From: Azospirillum sp. TSH58
Lineage (GTDB): Bacteria > Pseudomonadota > Alphaproteobacteria > Azospirillales > Azospirillaceae
Direction of reading: 5' to 3'
DNA: 64,000 nucleotides
Assembly (NCBI RefSeq): GCF_003119115.1
Contig: NZ_CP022366.1
Location: 1 to 64,000 of the forward strand
A program made the position numbers and the translations under genes. The notes under the pieces were generated by a model that saw only the letters and a list, made by a program, of their open reading frames with translations, searched no databases and was not told where the DNA came from. This document shows, in pieces, positions 1 through 10,093 of this stretch (positions are counted from its first letter, which is position 1; every line of letters starts with the position of its first letter).

Positions 1-482
1 AGGATTGGATCTTCGCGGCGGGGGGCTTCGGCGTCTTCGATCCGGGCATCAACGCCCTGTCGATCCTGACCGAGATCCTGCCGGCACCCGTCGTCGTCCG
101 CGACGCCGAGCTGCGGGTCCCCGCCAACCGCGACACCCCCATCGCCGCCACCCTGAGGATGGAGGGGGCTGCGGGCTCCGCCGTCGGGACAGTGACGGCC
201 GCCTTCGACTTCCTCCAGGAGGGCGAGCAGACCTGGACCATCGCCATCGAGACGGACGGGGAGCGGAGGGTGGGCGGCTCGACCTGACCCATGGCGGCAC
301 GCGGCTGAGCGTGGACGGCGTGCCCGTGCTGGCCGAGCCCGACGCCGAGTACCAGGGCATCTACCGCCGCTTCCGCCATCTGATCGCGGACGCGGCCGGC
401 GACGTCGACGCCCGTCCGCTGCAACTGGTGGACGCCTGTCTGGTCGGGCGCTGGCGCACCAACCGACGCCTTCCACTGGTAA
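1..482 (+). pseudogene. Gfo/Idh/MocA-type sugar 1-dehydrogenase, C-terminal part, frameshifted
   Basis: The gene enters from the left edge. The frame starting at base 3 reads a dehydrogenase C-terminal domain with FDPGINALSILTEI and a beta-sheet region, then hits a stop at about 287. The continuation (LTHGGTRLSVDGVPV, then EYQGIYRRFRHLI) is in another frame, and the terminal DAFHW-stop in a further one. FDPGxNALSI and a C-terminal D-x-F-x-W are typical of the NAD(P)-dependent L-arabinose/D-galactose 1-dehydrogenases known from Azospirillum, which oxidise the aldose to its lactone. The sugar-acid dehydratase next door fits that pathway. The breaks (about 280 and 465) resemble single-base errors. 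Exact substrate is not determinable from this fragment. Confidence 0.7.
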
Positions 483-591
483 AGCGCCGGGCACGCCACC
501 CGGCCGACTCCCGACGACGCCCGAACGAGGCTCCGAACGACCCCGGCGCCGGCCGCCCCGGTCCGCGCCCCCAACCCGAATTGGTGCCGAC

Positions 592-2407
592 ATGCCCGAT
601 ACGAAACCCCTCCCCCCACCGGAGTCCGGTTCCGCCCGGCGGCTGCGGTCGCGCGCGTGGTTCGACAACCCCGACAACCCCGACATGACCGCGCTCTATC
701 TGGAGCGTTACCTGAATTTCGGGCTGACGCGGGAGGAGCTGCAATCGGGCGCCGATCATCGGCATCGCCCAGACCGGCTCCGATCTCAGCCCCTGCAAAC
801 CGGCACCATCTGGTCCTGGCCGAACGCCTGCGCGAGGGCATCCGCACCGCCGGCGGCATCGCCATCGAGTTCCCCGTCCACCCGATCCAGGAAACCGGCA
901 AGCGGCCCACCGCCTCGCTCGACCGCAACCTCGCCTATCTCGGCCTCGTCGAGGTGCTGCACGGCTACCCGCTCGACGGGGTGGTGCTGACCATCGGCTG
1001 CGACAAGACGACCCCGCCTGCCTGATGGCGGCGGCGACCGTGAACATCCCGGCCATCGCCCTGTCGGTCGGCCCCATGCTGAACGGTTGGTTCCGCGGTG
1101 AGCGCCACGGCTCGGGCACCATCGTGTGGAAGGCGCGCCAGATGATGGCGGCCGGCGAGATCGACTATCAGGGCTTCATCGAGCTGGTGGCTTCCTCGGC
1201 CCCCTCGACCGGCTACTGCAACACGATGGGCACGGCCTCCACGATGAATTCGCTGGCCGAGGTGCTGGGCATGCAGCTTCCCGGCTCCGCCGCCATCCCC
1301 GCCCCACCGCGAGCGCCAGCAGGCCGCCTACGAGACCGGCAAGCGCATCGTCGGGATGGTCCGCGAGGACCTCAAGCCGTCCGACATCCTGACCCGCGAC
1401 GCCTTCCTCAACGCCATCGTCGTCAACTCCGCCATCGGCGGCTCGACCAACGCGCCGATCCACATCAACGCCATCGCCAAGCACATCGGCGTGCCGCTGA
1501 CGGTGGAGGACTGGCAGACCCATGGGCACGACGTGCCGCTGCTGGTCAACCTCCAGCCGGCCGGCGAGTATCTGGGCGAGGACTTCCACCGCGCCGGCGG
1601 CGTGCCCGCGGTCGTCGCCCAGCTGATGGGCAAGGGGCTGATCCGCGAGGGGGCGCCCACCGTCAACGGCCGGACCATCGGCGAGAACTGCCGCCAGCAG
1701 CCGATCCTCGACACGCGGGTGATCCACCCCATCGACGAGCCACTGATGCCCAACGCCGGCTTCGTGGTGCTGCGCGGCAACCTGTTCGGCGCGGCCATCA
1801 TGAAGACCAGCGTCATCTCCGACGAATTCCGCGAACGCTACCTGTCCAACCGCAGGACCCGGAGGCGTTCGAGGGCAAGGTGGTCGTCTTCGACGGGCCG
1901 GAGGACTACCATCACAGCATCGACGACCCCGCCCTGGGCATCGACGCCTACACCATCCTGGTCATCCGCGGCACCGGCCCATCGGCTATCCGGGGGCGGC
2001 GGAGGTGGTCAACATGCGGCCCCCCGCCACGCTGATCAAGCAGGGTGTCCATTCCCTTCCCTGCATCGGCGACGGCCGCCAGTCCGGCACCTCGGGCTCG
2101 CCCTCCATCCTCAACGCCTCGCCGGAGGCGGCGGCGGGCGGCGGGCTGGCCCTGCTGCGCAGCGGCGACCGGGTTCGCATCGACCTGCGCCGCGGCAGCG
2201 CCGACATCCTGATTCCGGAAGGGGAACTGGCCGACCGCCGCGCCGCTCTGGAGGCCGCGGCGGCTACCCATCCCGCCGTCGCAGACTCCCTGGCAGGAGA
2301 TCCAGCGCGGCATCGTCGACCAGCTCGACGAGGGTATGGTGCTGAAGCCCGCCGTCAAGTACCAGCGCGTCGCCCAGACCATGGGCATCCCGCGCGACAA
2401 CCACTGA
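592..2407 (+). pseudogene. IlvD/EDD family sugar-acid dehydratase (xylonate/arabonate type), multiply frameshifted
   Basis: Dehydrates an aldonic acid to the 2-keto-3-deoxy acid in oxidative pentose or hexose catabolism. Stitching frames gives a protein of about 600 residues, normal for the family, beginning [10 protein letters not shown] and ending GIPRDNH. Visible motifs are [20 protein letters not shown], the iron-sulfur region [51 protein letters not shown] and the C-terminal AVKYQRVAQ. The pattern resembles the D-xylonate dehydratase branch more than IlvD itself. Frame is lost near 750, 1015, 1300, 1850, 1978 and 2262, each explicable by one missing C or G in a short run. Conservation on both sides of every break argues for sequencing error. 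It probably forms a unit with the upstream dehydrogenase. Confidence 0.8.
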
Positions 2408-2426
2408 ACGGGAGGACGGGAAGCGC

Positions 2427-3643
2427 TCAGCCTCCCACCTCGAACCGGTCGTCCAGCCAGTCGAGAACGCGGAGGTTCAGGAGGGAGCGGTTGCCCATCT
2501 CGCAATGGCCGTCGGCGCCCTCGGCGGCGGTGAAGCGCATCAGCGTCTTCGGGGCGCCGAGCGCGTCGAAGAAGGCGCCCGCGCCGGCCGACAGGGCGTC
2601 ACCCTCCGCCTGGGTGATCAGGGTGGGGCAGGCGATGAGATGCGCCCGCCCGCGCATGGTGAATTGCTCCGCCGAGGCGAGGTAGGAGCGCAGGTCCGCG
2701 ACGCCGTGCACCCAGAAGCGCGCTGCACGACTTCCAGTTCAGTTGGCGGTGGCTGCGGATGAAGGCGTCCATGCGGTCGATCACGGCCTGGTCAGGGCGC
2801 CGAGGTCGGCCGCCTCCTCCGGCGCGACGCCGAGCGTGTGCACCACCACGTCGCGGAAGCCGTCGGCGATGCTCCAGGTTCCGGGATCGGCGATCAGCGC
2901 CGCGATGCGCGGTTCGCCCGACGCGCCGCGCGGGGCGAGATGCCCGCCCAGGCTCCAGCCGCTGAGCGCGATGCGCGCCGCGTCGACGAGCGGCAGGGTC
3001 TCGGCGAAATCGACCACCGCCCCGATCACCGTTTCCCAGTCCGGCCGCAGCGGAACGTTGTGCTCGTAGAGCATGGCCCCCTGGCCGGGGCCGTCGAACA
3101 GCAGGCAGTGATAGCCCCGCCGCGAGGCCGCCACCGCCGACGCGAAATACAGGTCGGTGATGGTGGCGTCGTAGCCGTTGGTGAAGACGATCAGCGGGCG
3201 GACCCGGGTCTCGAAGCCCTCCGCCGGGATGAAGCGGCCGGGCAGCGCCATCGCGCCGAAGGAATGGCCAGCGGGATGGCCGGGCGTGGCCCGAGCGAAA
3301 GCCCCTTGTCCAGCGCCGCCGTCCCCTTACGGAACGCGGCGATCAGCCGCGGATCGACGGGCGCGCCGTAGAGCGGGTGGAACGAGGCGTTGTAAAAGGC
3401 GCTCGCACGCAGATAGAGGGCACGGGCGGTCGCCTTGCGCCCCTTGGCCAGAGCGGCATCGGCCTCGTGCGCCAGCCGGTCGCCCGCCGCGGTCCAGGCG
3501 TCGTAGTAAGCGCCGTCGTCGCCGTCGCCGATGGCCTCCGCCACCGCCCTGATCTCGCCGAAATCGGCCCCGCCGTAGGGGATGTAGGCGACGGGCCAGG
3601 TGCCGAAATCCTCGTGCAGAGCGTCGCGAAAGAGGGTGCTCAC
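2427..3643 (-). pseudogene. Alpha/beta hydrolase (FrsA/dienelactone-hydrolase-like), frameshifted
   Basis: A roughly 400-residue serine hydrolase is readable after joining frames. The N-terminal helical region (from STLFRDALHEDF) leads to FTNGYDATITDLYFASA, then LLFDGPGQGAMLY and the nucleophile elbow ALSGWSLGGHLAP (G-W-S-L-G). It ends [15 protein letters not shown], supplying the acid, and DGHCEMGN, supplying the His. GTG at 3643 is preferred because GGGGAGGA lies just upstream. Frames break near 3267, 2800 and 2725-2735; all fit lost G or C bases. Such proteins act on esters or C-C bonds in the cytoplasm; the substrate is unknown. It converges on the dehydratase gene with 19 bp between stops. 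Confidence 0.65.
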
Positions 3644-3848
3644 GGCTGTCCTCCCCAGTCCCGCCGGCCGGTTCACGAAGCCCCGGCAACCCCCAATTGT
3701 CGCCCCGCCAACGCCAGCCCGCCACCGCGCAGAAGGTGAGACGCCCGAACGGCCGTGGCGTGACGGCGCATTCGCGCGGCGACCCTCGCAAGCCGCCTTC
3801 CCATGACGGCCTGGAAGCCGCTTCCGCTCCGAAACGGCGGGCGCCCTG

Positions 3849-4694
3849 TCATTTGCTTGCAGCGACACCATACATGAGAGGAAGGCTGGGCATCGTCTCC
3901 GGCGGCACCCAGCGCTTGCCATCAAGCGCACGCATGCCCTCGAAACCACGCCAACCGTTTGAATAGGGATACTCGACCAACCGGTCGAGAGTCAGTCCGG
4001 CACGGATGAGCGCCGACACGACGTCGCCGATTCCCCAATAGAACTCAAAACAGGGGTGCGGATTGACGAAGTTCTCAATTCCGGTCTGATACCCTTCAAG
4101 AGCCAGACCTTCTCCCGACTCCGCCACGTAATCGCCCACCCCGGGCTCCTTGATGGGCTCGGTTCTGAAGTAATCGTAGTGCGGCTGCCATTGCTCATCG
4201 AAAACCATGGCGTAGGGGTGGAATTCCACAAGGACGAATTTCCCTCCCGGCCTGAGCACCGAAGAGATGCCCCGCGCCCACGTGTCGATGTCCGACAACC
4301 AGCATATGGTCCCGTAGGAGGCGAAAACCCGATCGAAGGTCCGCCCGTCTCTGGCCGATTGCTCGAACCATGCGAACAGATCCTCGCGCTCGAAGCGGGC
4401 GGGAATGCCGCTTTCGTCGGAAAGCCGGGAGGCGAAATCGATGGCCTCGTCGGAGATATCGACGCCCGTCACCCTGGCGCCAAGATTCGCAAGACTCAGG
4501 CTGTCCTGACCAGCGTTGCACTGAAGGTGCAGGAGATCGACGCCCGCAATGTCGCCAAGCAAAGTCAATTCCTCATTGTAGAGGGTACTGCCGCCATTCC
4601 TAAAGAAATCGGCCTGATCGCCTTTGTGGCTGTTATGCGCAACGGTCGCTGCGTTCCAGGACCTGCGATTGGCCTCGTGCATTTCATGCGGCAT
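3849..4694 (-). CDS. SAM-dependent class I methyltransferase
   Basis: 281 residues. Motif I is LLHLQCNAGQDSLSLANLGA, followed by VTGVDISDEAIDFA (acidic residue for the SAM ribose) and FDRVFASYGTICWLSD. These are characteristic of the Methyltransf_25/11 Rossmann fold. The C-terminal half (FEFYWGIGDVVSALIRAGL, VEYPYSNGWRGFEGM) resembles small-molecule methyltransferases of unknown substrate. ATG at 4694 (MPHEMHEANRRSWN) gives the usual family N-terminus; the open frame continues upstream to 4838, but those residues look non-coding. It is divergent from the gntR1 operon. GC content is visibly lower than in neighbouring genes, so acquisition by transfer is possible. Confidence 0.75.
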   Translation of the reverse strand: MPHEMHEANRRSWNAATVAHNSHKGDQADFFRNGGSTLYNEELTLLGDIAGVDLLHLQCNAGQDSLSLANLGARVTGVDISDEAIDFASRLSDESGIPARFEREDLFAWFEQSARDGRTFDRVFASYGTICWLSDIDTWARGISSVLRPGGKFVLVEFHPYAMVFDEQWQPHYDYFRTEPIKEPGVGDYVAESGEGLALEGYQTGIENFVNPHPCFEFYWGIGDVVSALIRAGLTLDRLVEYPYSNGWRGFEGMRALDGKRWVPPETMPSLPLMYGVAASK

Positions 4695-5078
4695 GAATAT
4701 TCTCTCGTCTCCAGGCAAACACCACGCAAACACACACCACCTCCTGCCGCAACATCGGAGGCCGGCGCCGTTTCGCGACGGGTCCATCGGTGTTGGTGGG
4801 TGCCCCCCCTCATTTCCAATCCAGCGCGAAGCGGACACATGGGGGCGACGCCTCCGGCACCCCCACCATCCGCGAATCGCTTCGGATGCTCAACGGCCGT
4901 TACCACCCGTGCTGGCGAAACTCTTCGACACCACCGTTTCCCCTCCCTCCGGAAAAATGTTCGCCCCTTCCTCAAAATCAGGCTTGCGCGGCACGCTGAT
5001 ATATTAATATGCTCTTCCTCAAGGAACAGCACGGAACGGCCCCGGATGGGGCACGGGCCGGCATATGGGAGGACCGCA
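4695..5078. other. Divergent intergenic region between methyltransferase and gntR1
   Basis: About 384 bases with no convincing gene. The last 100 bases hold the gntR1 promoter and an AT-rich palindrome (separate entry). The stretch at 4700-4980 is CA-rich on the + strand and shows no clear hairpin; nothing else is recognised. Confidence 0.6.
4984..5013 (+). promoter_or_regulatory. GntR operator and promoter, site 1 (gntR1-kduD-kdgF-TRAP)
   Basis: TTGCGC (4984-4989) and TATGCT (5008-5013) are spaced 18 nt, with the palindrome TGATATATTAATAT (4997-5010) covering the spacer and the edge of the -10. The sequence matches seven other sites in the window. Its position implies repression by steric block. 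Autoregulation by the gene directly downstream is likely but inferred. Confidence 0.65.
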
Positions 5079-5891
5079 ATGGCTTCGACCTCCAGGCCCG
5101 CCCTGGATGCCCAAACGCCCGGAACCGCATCGGGGACCGTGCCCGGAAAGACGCTCGGAACCGCCAAGGAACCGCGCCTGTCCGCCCGCGCGACGGCCAC
5201 CGCGGAGATCTACCGGTCGCTGCGCGGGGACATCGTGGCCATGCGGCGCAAGCCGGGGGAGCCCATCGTGGAGAAGCACGTCGCGGAGTCCTTCGGCGTC
5301 AGCCGCACCCCGGTGCGCGAGGCCCTGCTGCGGCTGGCCGACGACGGGCTGGTCGAGATCTTCCCGCAATCCGGCACCTTCGTCGCCCGCATCCCGGTCA
5401 ACGCCCTGCCCGAAGCGGTGGTGATCCGCACCTCGCTGGAATGCACCGCGGTCCGCTACGCCGCCGTCCGTGCCGCGCGCAGCCAGATCGCAGCGCTGCG
5501 GGCCAACATCCTGCTCCAGCAGGAGACCATGGCGGCGGGCGATCTCGACGGTTTCCACGAGGCCGACGAGGAGTTCCACCGCCTGATTTCCGAGATCGCC
5601 GGCTTCCCCGGCCTGTGGAACATGGCCCAGCAGGTGAAGATGCAGGTGGACCGCTACCGCCGCCTGACCCTGCCGGAGCCGGGCCGCATCCCGCATGTCC
5701 TGGCCGAGCACGGCGGCATCGTCGACGCCATCGCGGCGCGCGACCCGGCCGAGGCGGAGCGGCTGATGACCATCCATCTCGGCGCGCTGCTGGAATCCGT
5801 TCCGAACACCCAGGGGGCCAACCCCTTCTTCTTCTCCGGCGTGCAGCCGGACAGCCCGTCGAAGACGAAGAAAGAAAGCACCCCGTCATGA
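5079..5891 (+). CDS. GntR family transcriptional regulator, FCD subfamily (paralog 1)
   Basis: 270 residues. A disordered N-terminus of about 40 residues precedes a winged helix (residues about 43-105), with recognition helix SRTPVREALLRLADDGL and wing FPQSGTFV. An all-helical FCD effector domain follows (EADEEFHRLI and later conserved His positions bind metal in this family). FCD regulators usually sense sugar acids or other carboxylates. ATG at 5079 is preceded by GGGAGGA. The stop overlaps kduD by ATGA, so regulator and enzyme are cotranslated. Its DNA-binding part is nearly identical to the second GntR protein at 11.2-12.0 kb, so both probably bind the same AT-rich palindrome. Confidence 0.85.
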   Translation: MASTSRPALDAQTPGTASGTVPGKTLGTAKEPRLSARATATAEIYRSLRGDIVAMRRKPGEPIVEKHVAESFGVSRTPVREALLRLADDGLVEIFPQSGTFVARIPVNALPEAVVIRTSLECTAVRYAAVRAARSQIAALRANILLQQETMAAGDLDGFHEADEEFHRLISEIAGFPGLWNMAQQVKMQVDRYRRLTLPEPGRIPHVLAEHGGIVDAIAARDPAEAERLMTIHLGALLESVPNTQGANPFFFSGVQPDSPSKTKKESTPS

Positions 5892-6646
5892 CCAACCCCT
5901 TCGACCTCACCGGAAGGACCGCCCTGGTCACCGGGGGCAACGGCGGCATCGGGCAGGCCATCGCCGTCGCCCTGGCGCGGGCCGGCGCCGACATCGCGGT
6001 CGCCGGGCGCACCCCGCCGGACGAGACGCGCGCCCTGGTCGAGGGGCTGGGCCGCCGCTTCGCCGCGATCCCCGCCGACCTGTCCAGCATCGCCCCGATC
6101 CCCGCGGTGATGGAGGAGACGGTCGGCACGCTCGGCGGGCTGGACATCCTGGTCAACAACGCCGGCCTGATCCGCCGCGACGACCCGCTGGACTTCACCG
6201 AGGCCGACTGGGACGCCGTTCTGGACGTGAACCTGAAGTCGGTCTTCTTCCTCTGCCAGGCCTTCGGGCGCTACGCGCTGGGCAACGGGCGGAAGGGCAA
6301 GATCATCAACATCGCCTCCATGCTGTCCTTCCAGGGCGGCATCCGCGTGCCTTCCTACGCGGCGTCGAAGAGCGGCATCGCGGGCATCACCCGCCTGCTC
6401 GCCAACGAATGGGCGGGCAAGGGCATCAATGTGAACGCCATCGCGCCGGGCTACGTCGCGACCAGCGTCACCACCGCGCTGCGCGCCGACGAGCGCCGCA
6501 ACGCCGAAATTCTGGCCCGCATCCCCGCCGGACGCTGGAGCGAGCCCGCCGACATGGGCGGACCCGCGGTGTTCCTGGCCTCCGATGCGTCCGATTACGT
6601 CCACGGCACGATCCTGCCGGTGGACGGCGGCTGGCTCGCCCGCTGA
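5888..6646 (+). CDS. kduD: 2-dehydro-3-deoxy-D-gluconate 5-dehydrogenase (SDR)
   Basis: 252 residues, the usual KduD length. The NAD-binding glycine motif is TGGNGGIGQAIA, followed by NNAG. The catalytic residues are Ser in SMLSFQGG and Y-x3-K in YAASKSG, and the C-terminus is HGTILPVDGGWLAR. The NPFDLTGRTALVTGG start and IRRDDPLDFTEADWD are typical of KduD, which reduces 2,5-diketo-3-deoxygluconate to KDG in pectin and uronate breakdown. It overlaps gntR1 by 4 nt and precedes kdgF, which supports the assignment over a generic SDR. No kduI, kdgK or kdgA is present in this window. Confidence 0.85.
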   Translation: MTNPFDLTGRTALVTGGNGGIGQAIAVALARAGADIAVAGRTPPDETRALVEGLGRRFAAIPADLSSIAPIPAVMEETVGTLGGLDILVNNAGLIRRDDPLDFTEADWDAVLDVNLKSVFFLCQAFGRYALGNGRKGKIINIASMLSFQGGIRVPSYAASKSGIAGITRLLANEWAGKGINVNAIAPGYVATSVTTALRADERRNAEILARIPAGRWSEPADMGGPAVFLASDASDYVHGTILPVDGGWLAR

Positions 6647-6680
6647 CGGGTTGGCTTGCACTAGTAAGGGGAAGACGAGG

Positions 6681-7016
6681 ATGAGCACGGACGTTTTCGT
6701 GATCGACGAGGCGGTGGCGTGGCAGGACCTGGGCGCCGGGGTGCGCCGCAAGATCCTCGGCCACAACGACGCCATGATGATGGTGCGCGTGGAGTTCGAG
6801 ACCGGCGCCATCGGGCCGCAGCACCGCCACCCGCACGTCCAGTGCGCCGTGGTCGAGAAGGGCTCCTTCGACGTCACCATCGAAGGCGTCACCCGGCGGC
6901 TCGGCACCGGCGACGGCTACATGGTGCCGTCCAACGCCCTGCACGGCGTCGTGGCGCTGGAGCCGGGCGTCCTGCTCGACATCTTCACGCCCCCGCGCGA
7001 GGACTTCCTCGCCTGA
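6681..7016 (+). CDS. kdgF: KdgF-type cupin, unsaturated uronate ring-opening protein
   Basis: 111 residues forming one cupin barrel. Metal ligands are visible in QHRHPHVQ and later in NALHGVV. The N-terminus VAWQDLGAGVRRKILGHNDAMMMVRVEF and C-terminus LLDIFTPPREDFL are diagnostic of KdgF, which converts 4,5-unsaturated uronates to the linear ketouronate. It is preceded by GGGGAAGACGAGG and lies 34 nt after kduD. Together with kduD and the TRAP genes it points to import and use of unsaturated galacturonate or short oligouronides. Confidence 0.85.
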   Translation: MSTDVFVIDEAVAWQDLGAGVRRKILGHNDAMMMVRVEFETGAIGPQHRHPHVQCAVVEKGSFDVTIEGVTRRLGTGDGYMVPSNALHGVVALEPGVLLDIFTPPREDFLA

Positions 7017-7146
7017 CGGATCACCACCGACCATCACCCGCTGGCCGGCGCGCGGGAACACGCGCCGGGCGGCTCCCGGACCCGACCGTCCAAACCAAAG
7101 AACCAGCCTAAAAACCGCTGCTTAAGAATCGCCAGGAGGACACGCT

Positions 7147-8134
7147 ATGCATCTTTCGACCCGCGGTATCCGCGCCGCCCTTCTCGCCGCCTGCGCGGCC
7201 TGCACCCTGCTCGCCACCCCGGTCGTGGCCCGCGATTTCCGCTCCGCGGACATCCACCCGGCCGACTACCCGACCGTCGAGGCCGTGAAGTACGTCGACA
7301 AGCTCCTGAAGGAGCGGACCGGCGGCAAGCTCGGCGTGAAGGTCTACCCGAACGGCGCGCTCGGCACCGAGAAGGACACCATCGAGCAGCTGAAGATCGG
7401 CGGCTCGACATGATGCGCATCAACGTCGCGCCGCTGAACAACGTCGTCCGGAGACGATGGTCACGGCCCTGCCCTTCATCTTCCGCTCCACCGAGCACAT
7501 GCGCGCCGTGCTGGACGGCCCGATCGGCGACGAGATCCTCGCCGCCATGGAAAGCCAGGGCATGATCGGCCTCGCCTTCTACGACAGCGGCTCGCGCAGC
7601 ATGTATTCGGCCGCCAAGCCCTACAAGACGCTGGCCGACATGAAGGGCGCCAAGATCCGCGTCCAGCAGTCCGACCTGTTCGTCGCCATGATCCAGGCGC
7701 TGGGCGCCAACGCCACGCCGATGCCCTTCGGCGAGGTCTACACCGCGCTGAAGACCGGCATCGTCGACGCGGCGGAGAACAACTACCCGTCCTACGAGTC
7801 CTCGCGCCACTTCGAGGCCGCCAAGTACTTCACCCTGACCGAGCACGCGATGGCGCCGGAAGTGCTGGTCTTCTCCAAGGTCTCGTGGGACCGCCTGTCG
7901 AAGGACGACCAGGCCGCCATCCGCAAGGCCGCCAAGGACTCCGTCCCCTACATGCGCAAGCTGTGGGACGAGCGTGAGCAGAAGTCCAAGGACGTGGTCC
8001 TGAAGGCCGGCGCCCAGATCGTCGAGGTTACGAACAAGCAGGAGTTCATCGACGCGATGGCTCCCGTCTACAAGCAGTTCGCGAGCACGCCGAAGCTGGA
8101 CGGCCTCGTGAAGCGCATCCAGGACACGAAGTAA
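7147..8134 (+). pseudogene. TRAP transporter substrate-binding protein DctP, two frameshifts
   Basis: A secreted protein of about 330 residues: signal peptide ([21 protein letters not shown]), then [39 protein letters not shown], the ligand-arginine segment [21 protein letters not shown] and [18 protein letters not shown]. It delivers a carboxylate, here probably a uronate, to DctQM. The frame is lost near 7403 and regained in a third frame near 7450; restoring one base at each point gives [19 protein letters not shown], the expected family sequence. These are probably base-calling errors. A strong AGGAGG precedes the ATG. It is cotranscribed with dctQ and dctM. Confidence 0.85.
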
Positions 8135-8207
8135 GCACAGTCGAACGCGGCGCTTCCCTTCGGCCGACCGAAGGGCGGCGCCGCGTCCTTTGAGGGGAGC
8201 CGGCGGC

Positions 8208-8747
8208 ATGGAAATCGAGCTGCAAGCAATGGACCACAGCCCCCCGCAGAGCGCGGGCCTGCTCACGCGGGTGAACGCGCGGCTGGCGCGGTCGGGGATG
8301 TGCGTGGCGATGGTCGGCCTGATGGCCATCGTCGGGGTGGTGTTCTATCAGGTCTTCGGCCGCTACGTGCTGAACGATTCGCCGACCTGGGCGGAGAGCC
8401 TGGCCATCGTGCTGGTCCTCTACGTCACCCTCATCGGCGCCGCCGTCGGCGTCCGCGACGCCGGACACATCGGCCTGGAATCCTTCCTCGTCATGCTGCC
8501 CGACGTCATCCGCCGCAAGGTCGAGATCGTCATCTACGCCCTCGTCGGCGTCTTCGGCGCCTGCATGGCCTACAACGGCTGGGTGCTCGGCAATTCCGTC
8601 GCCGCCTACTACATCCCCAACCTGCACGTCTCCGAAGCCGTCCGCTACATCCCGCTCGTGCTTTCGGGCGTCCTGATCGTGCTCTTCTCGATCGAGCACA
8701 TCGTCGCCATCATCCGCGGCGAGGAGGTCGCGCCGTCATGGAACTGA
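8208..8747 (+). CDS. TRAP transporter small permease DctQ
   Basis: 179 residues with four hydrophobic segments (starting about MCVAMVGLMAIVGVVFYQVF, SLAIVLVLYVTLIGAAVGV, IVIYALVGVFGACMAY and YIPLVLSGVLIVLFSIEHIV). The motif FGRYVLNDSPTWAESLA is typical of DctQ. ATG at 8208 follows GAGGGGAG; the open frame extends to an upstream TTG without support. It overlaps dctM by 10 nt, as TRAP permease pairs often do. Its partners are DctP and DctM of the same operon. Confidence 0.88.
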   Translation: MEIELQAMDHSPPQSAGLLTRVNARLARSGMCVAMVGLMAIVGVVFYQVFGRYVLNDSPTWAESLAIVLVLYVTLIGAAVGVRDAGHIGLESFLVMLPDVIRRKVEIVIYALVGVFGACMAYNGWVLGNSVAAYYIPNLHVSEAVRYIPLVLSGVLIVLFSIEHIVAIIRGEEVAPSWN

Positions 8748-10020
8748 CCATTCTCGCCGTCACCTTCTTCGGCTTCCTCGTCCTGGGCATCCCGGTCGCC
8801 TTCGCCATCGGCCTGTCGCGCTCTGCACCATCCTCTACGAAGGCCTCCCCGTCGCCGTCATCTTCCAGCAGATGATGTCCGGCATGAACGTCTTCTCCTT
8901 CCTCGCCATCCCGTTCTTCGTCTTCTCCGGCGAGCTGATGCTCCACGGCGGCGTCGCCGACAAGATCGTCGCCACCGCCAAGAACATGGTCGGCCACATC
9001 CGCGGCGGCCTCGGCATGTCCAACGTCGTCGCCTGCACCCTGTTCGGCGGCGTCGCCGGCTCCCCCGTCGCCGACGTCTCGGCCATGGGTGCGGTGATGA
9101 TCCCGATGATGAAGCGCGAAGGCTACCACGCCGACTACGCCGTCAACGTGACCACCCACGCCGCGCTGGTCGGCGCGCTGATGCCGACCAGCCACAACAT
9201 GATCATCTACGCGCTGGCCGCCGGCGGCAAAGCCTCCATCGGCGCGCTGATCGCCGCCGGCATCGTCCCCGCCCTGCTGCTGATGGTCTGCAACCTGGGT
9301 GCCGCCTACTACGTCGCGGTCAAGCGCGGCTACCCCCCCGGCACCTTCCCCGGCTGGTCCATCCTGGGCCGCTCCTTCGCCGCCGCGGCGCCCGGCCTGC
9401 TCATCGTCGTGATCATCCTGGCCGGCATCACCTCGGGCGTCTTCACCGCCACCGAGTCCGCCTCCATCGCGGTGATCTACGCGCTGCTGCTCACCACCTT
9501 CGTCTACCGCACGCTGACCTGGGACCATTTCCTGGCCGCCGCCGCCAAGACGGTCAAGACGACCGGCGTCGTCCTGCTGCTGATCGGCGTCTCCACGATG
9601 TTCCAGTACATCATGGGCCTCTATCAGGTGGCCGAGATCACCGGCGAGCTGATGGCCGGCATCTCGACCAACCCGCTGGTCATCTTCCTGCTGATCAACA
9701 TCATCCTGTTCCTGCTCGGCACCTTCATGGACATGGCGAGCACGATCCTGATCTGCACGCCGATCTTCCTGCCCATCGCCATGCAGTACGGCATGGACCC
9801 GGTGCAGTTCGGCATCGTCATGCTGATCAACTGCGCGCTCGGCCTCAACACCCCGCCGGTCGGCACCACCCAGTTCATCGGCTGCGCCATCGGCGAGATC
9901 TCCGTAGGCCAGGTCATGCGCTCCATCCTCCCCTTCTACGGCGCCCTCTTCGTCACCCTCCTCCTCGTCACCTACGTCCCAGCCTTCTCCCTCTGGCTCC
10001 CCCACCTCCTCATGCGCTGA
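8738..10020 (+). pseudogene. TRAP transporter large permease DctM, one frameshift
   Basis: About 427 residues and a dozen hydrophobic segments, normal for DctM. MELTILAVTFFGFLVLGIPVAFAIGLS ends in a frameshift near 8820; one lost G in the TCGGCGCTC region explains it, and the frame continues CTILYEGLPVAVIFQQMMSGMN. Later motifs include AIPFFVFSGELM, GSPVADVSAMGAVMIP, TATESASIAVIYALL and NCALGLNTPPVG. It carries the sodium-coupled translocation path of the TRAP system. It ends just before a bidirectional hairpin terminator. Confidence 0.88.
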
Positions 10021-10033
10021 GGCACACAGGGTC

Positions 10034-10077
10034 ATGAAAAAGGGCCGCGCCGGCATCCCCGGCACGGCCCTTTTCAT
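10034..10077. terminator. Bidirectional intrinsic terminator between dctM and the aldo/keto reductase
   Basis: A stem of about 18 bp pairs ATGAAAAAGGGCCG at the left with CGGCCCTTTTCAT at the right. It gives a T run downstream of dctM on + and, read from the other strand, a T run for the convergent aldo/keto reductase gene. Confidence 0.85.
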
Positions 10078-10093
10078 GTCGGCTTCCGGCGGA

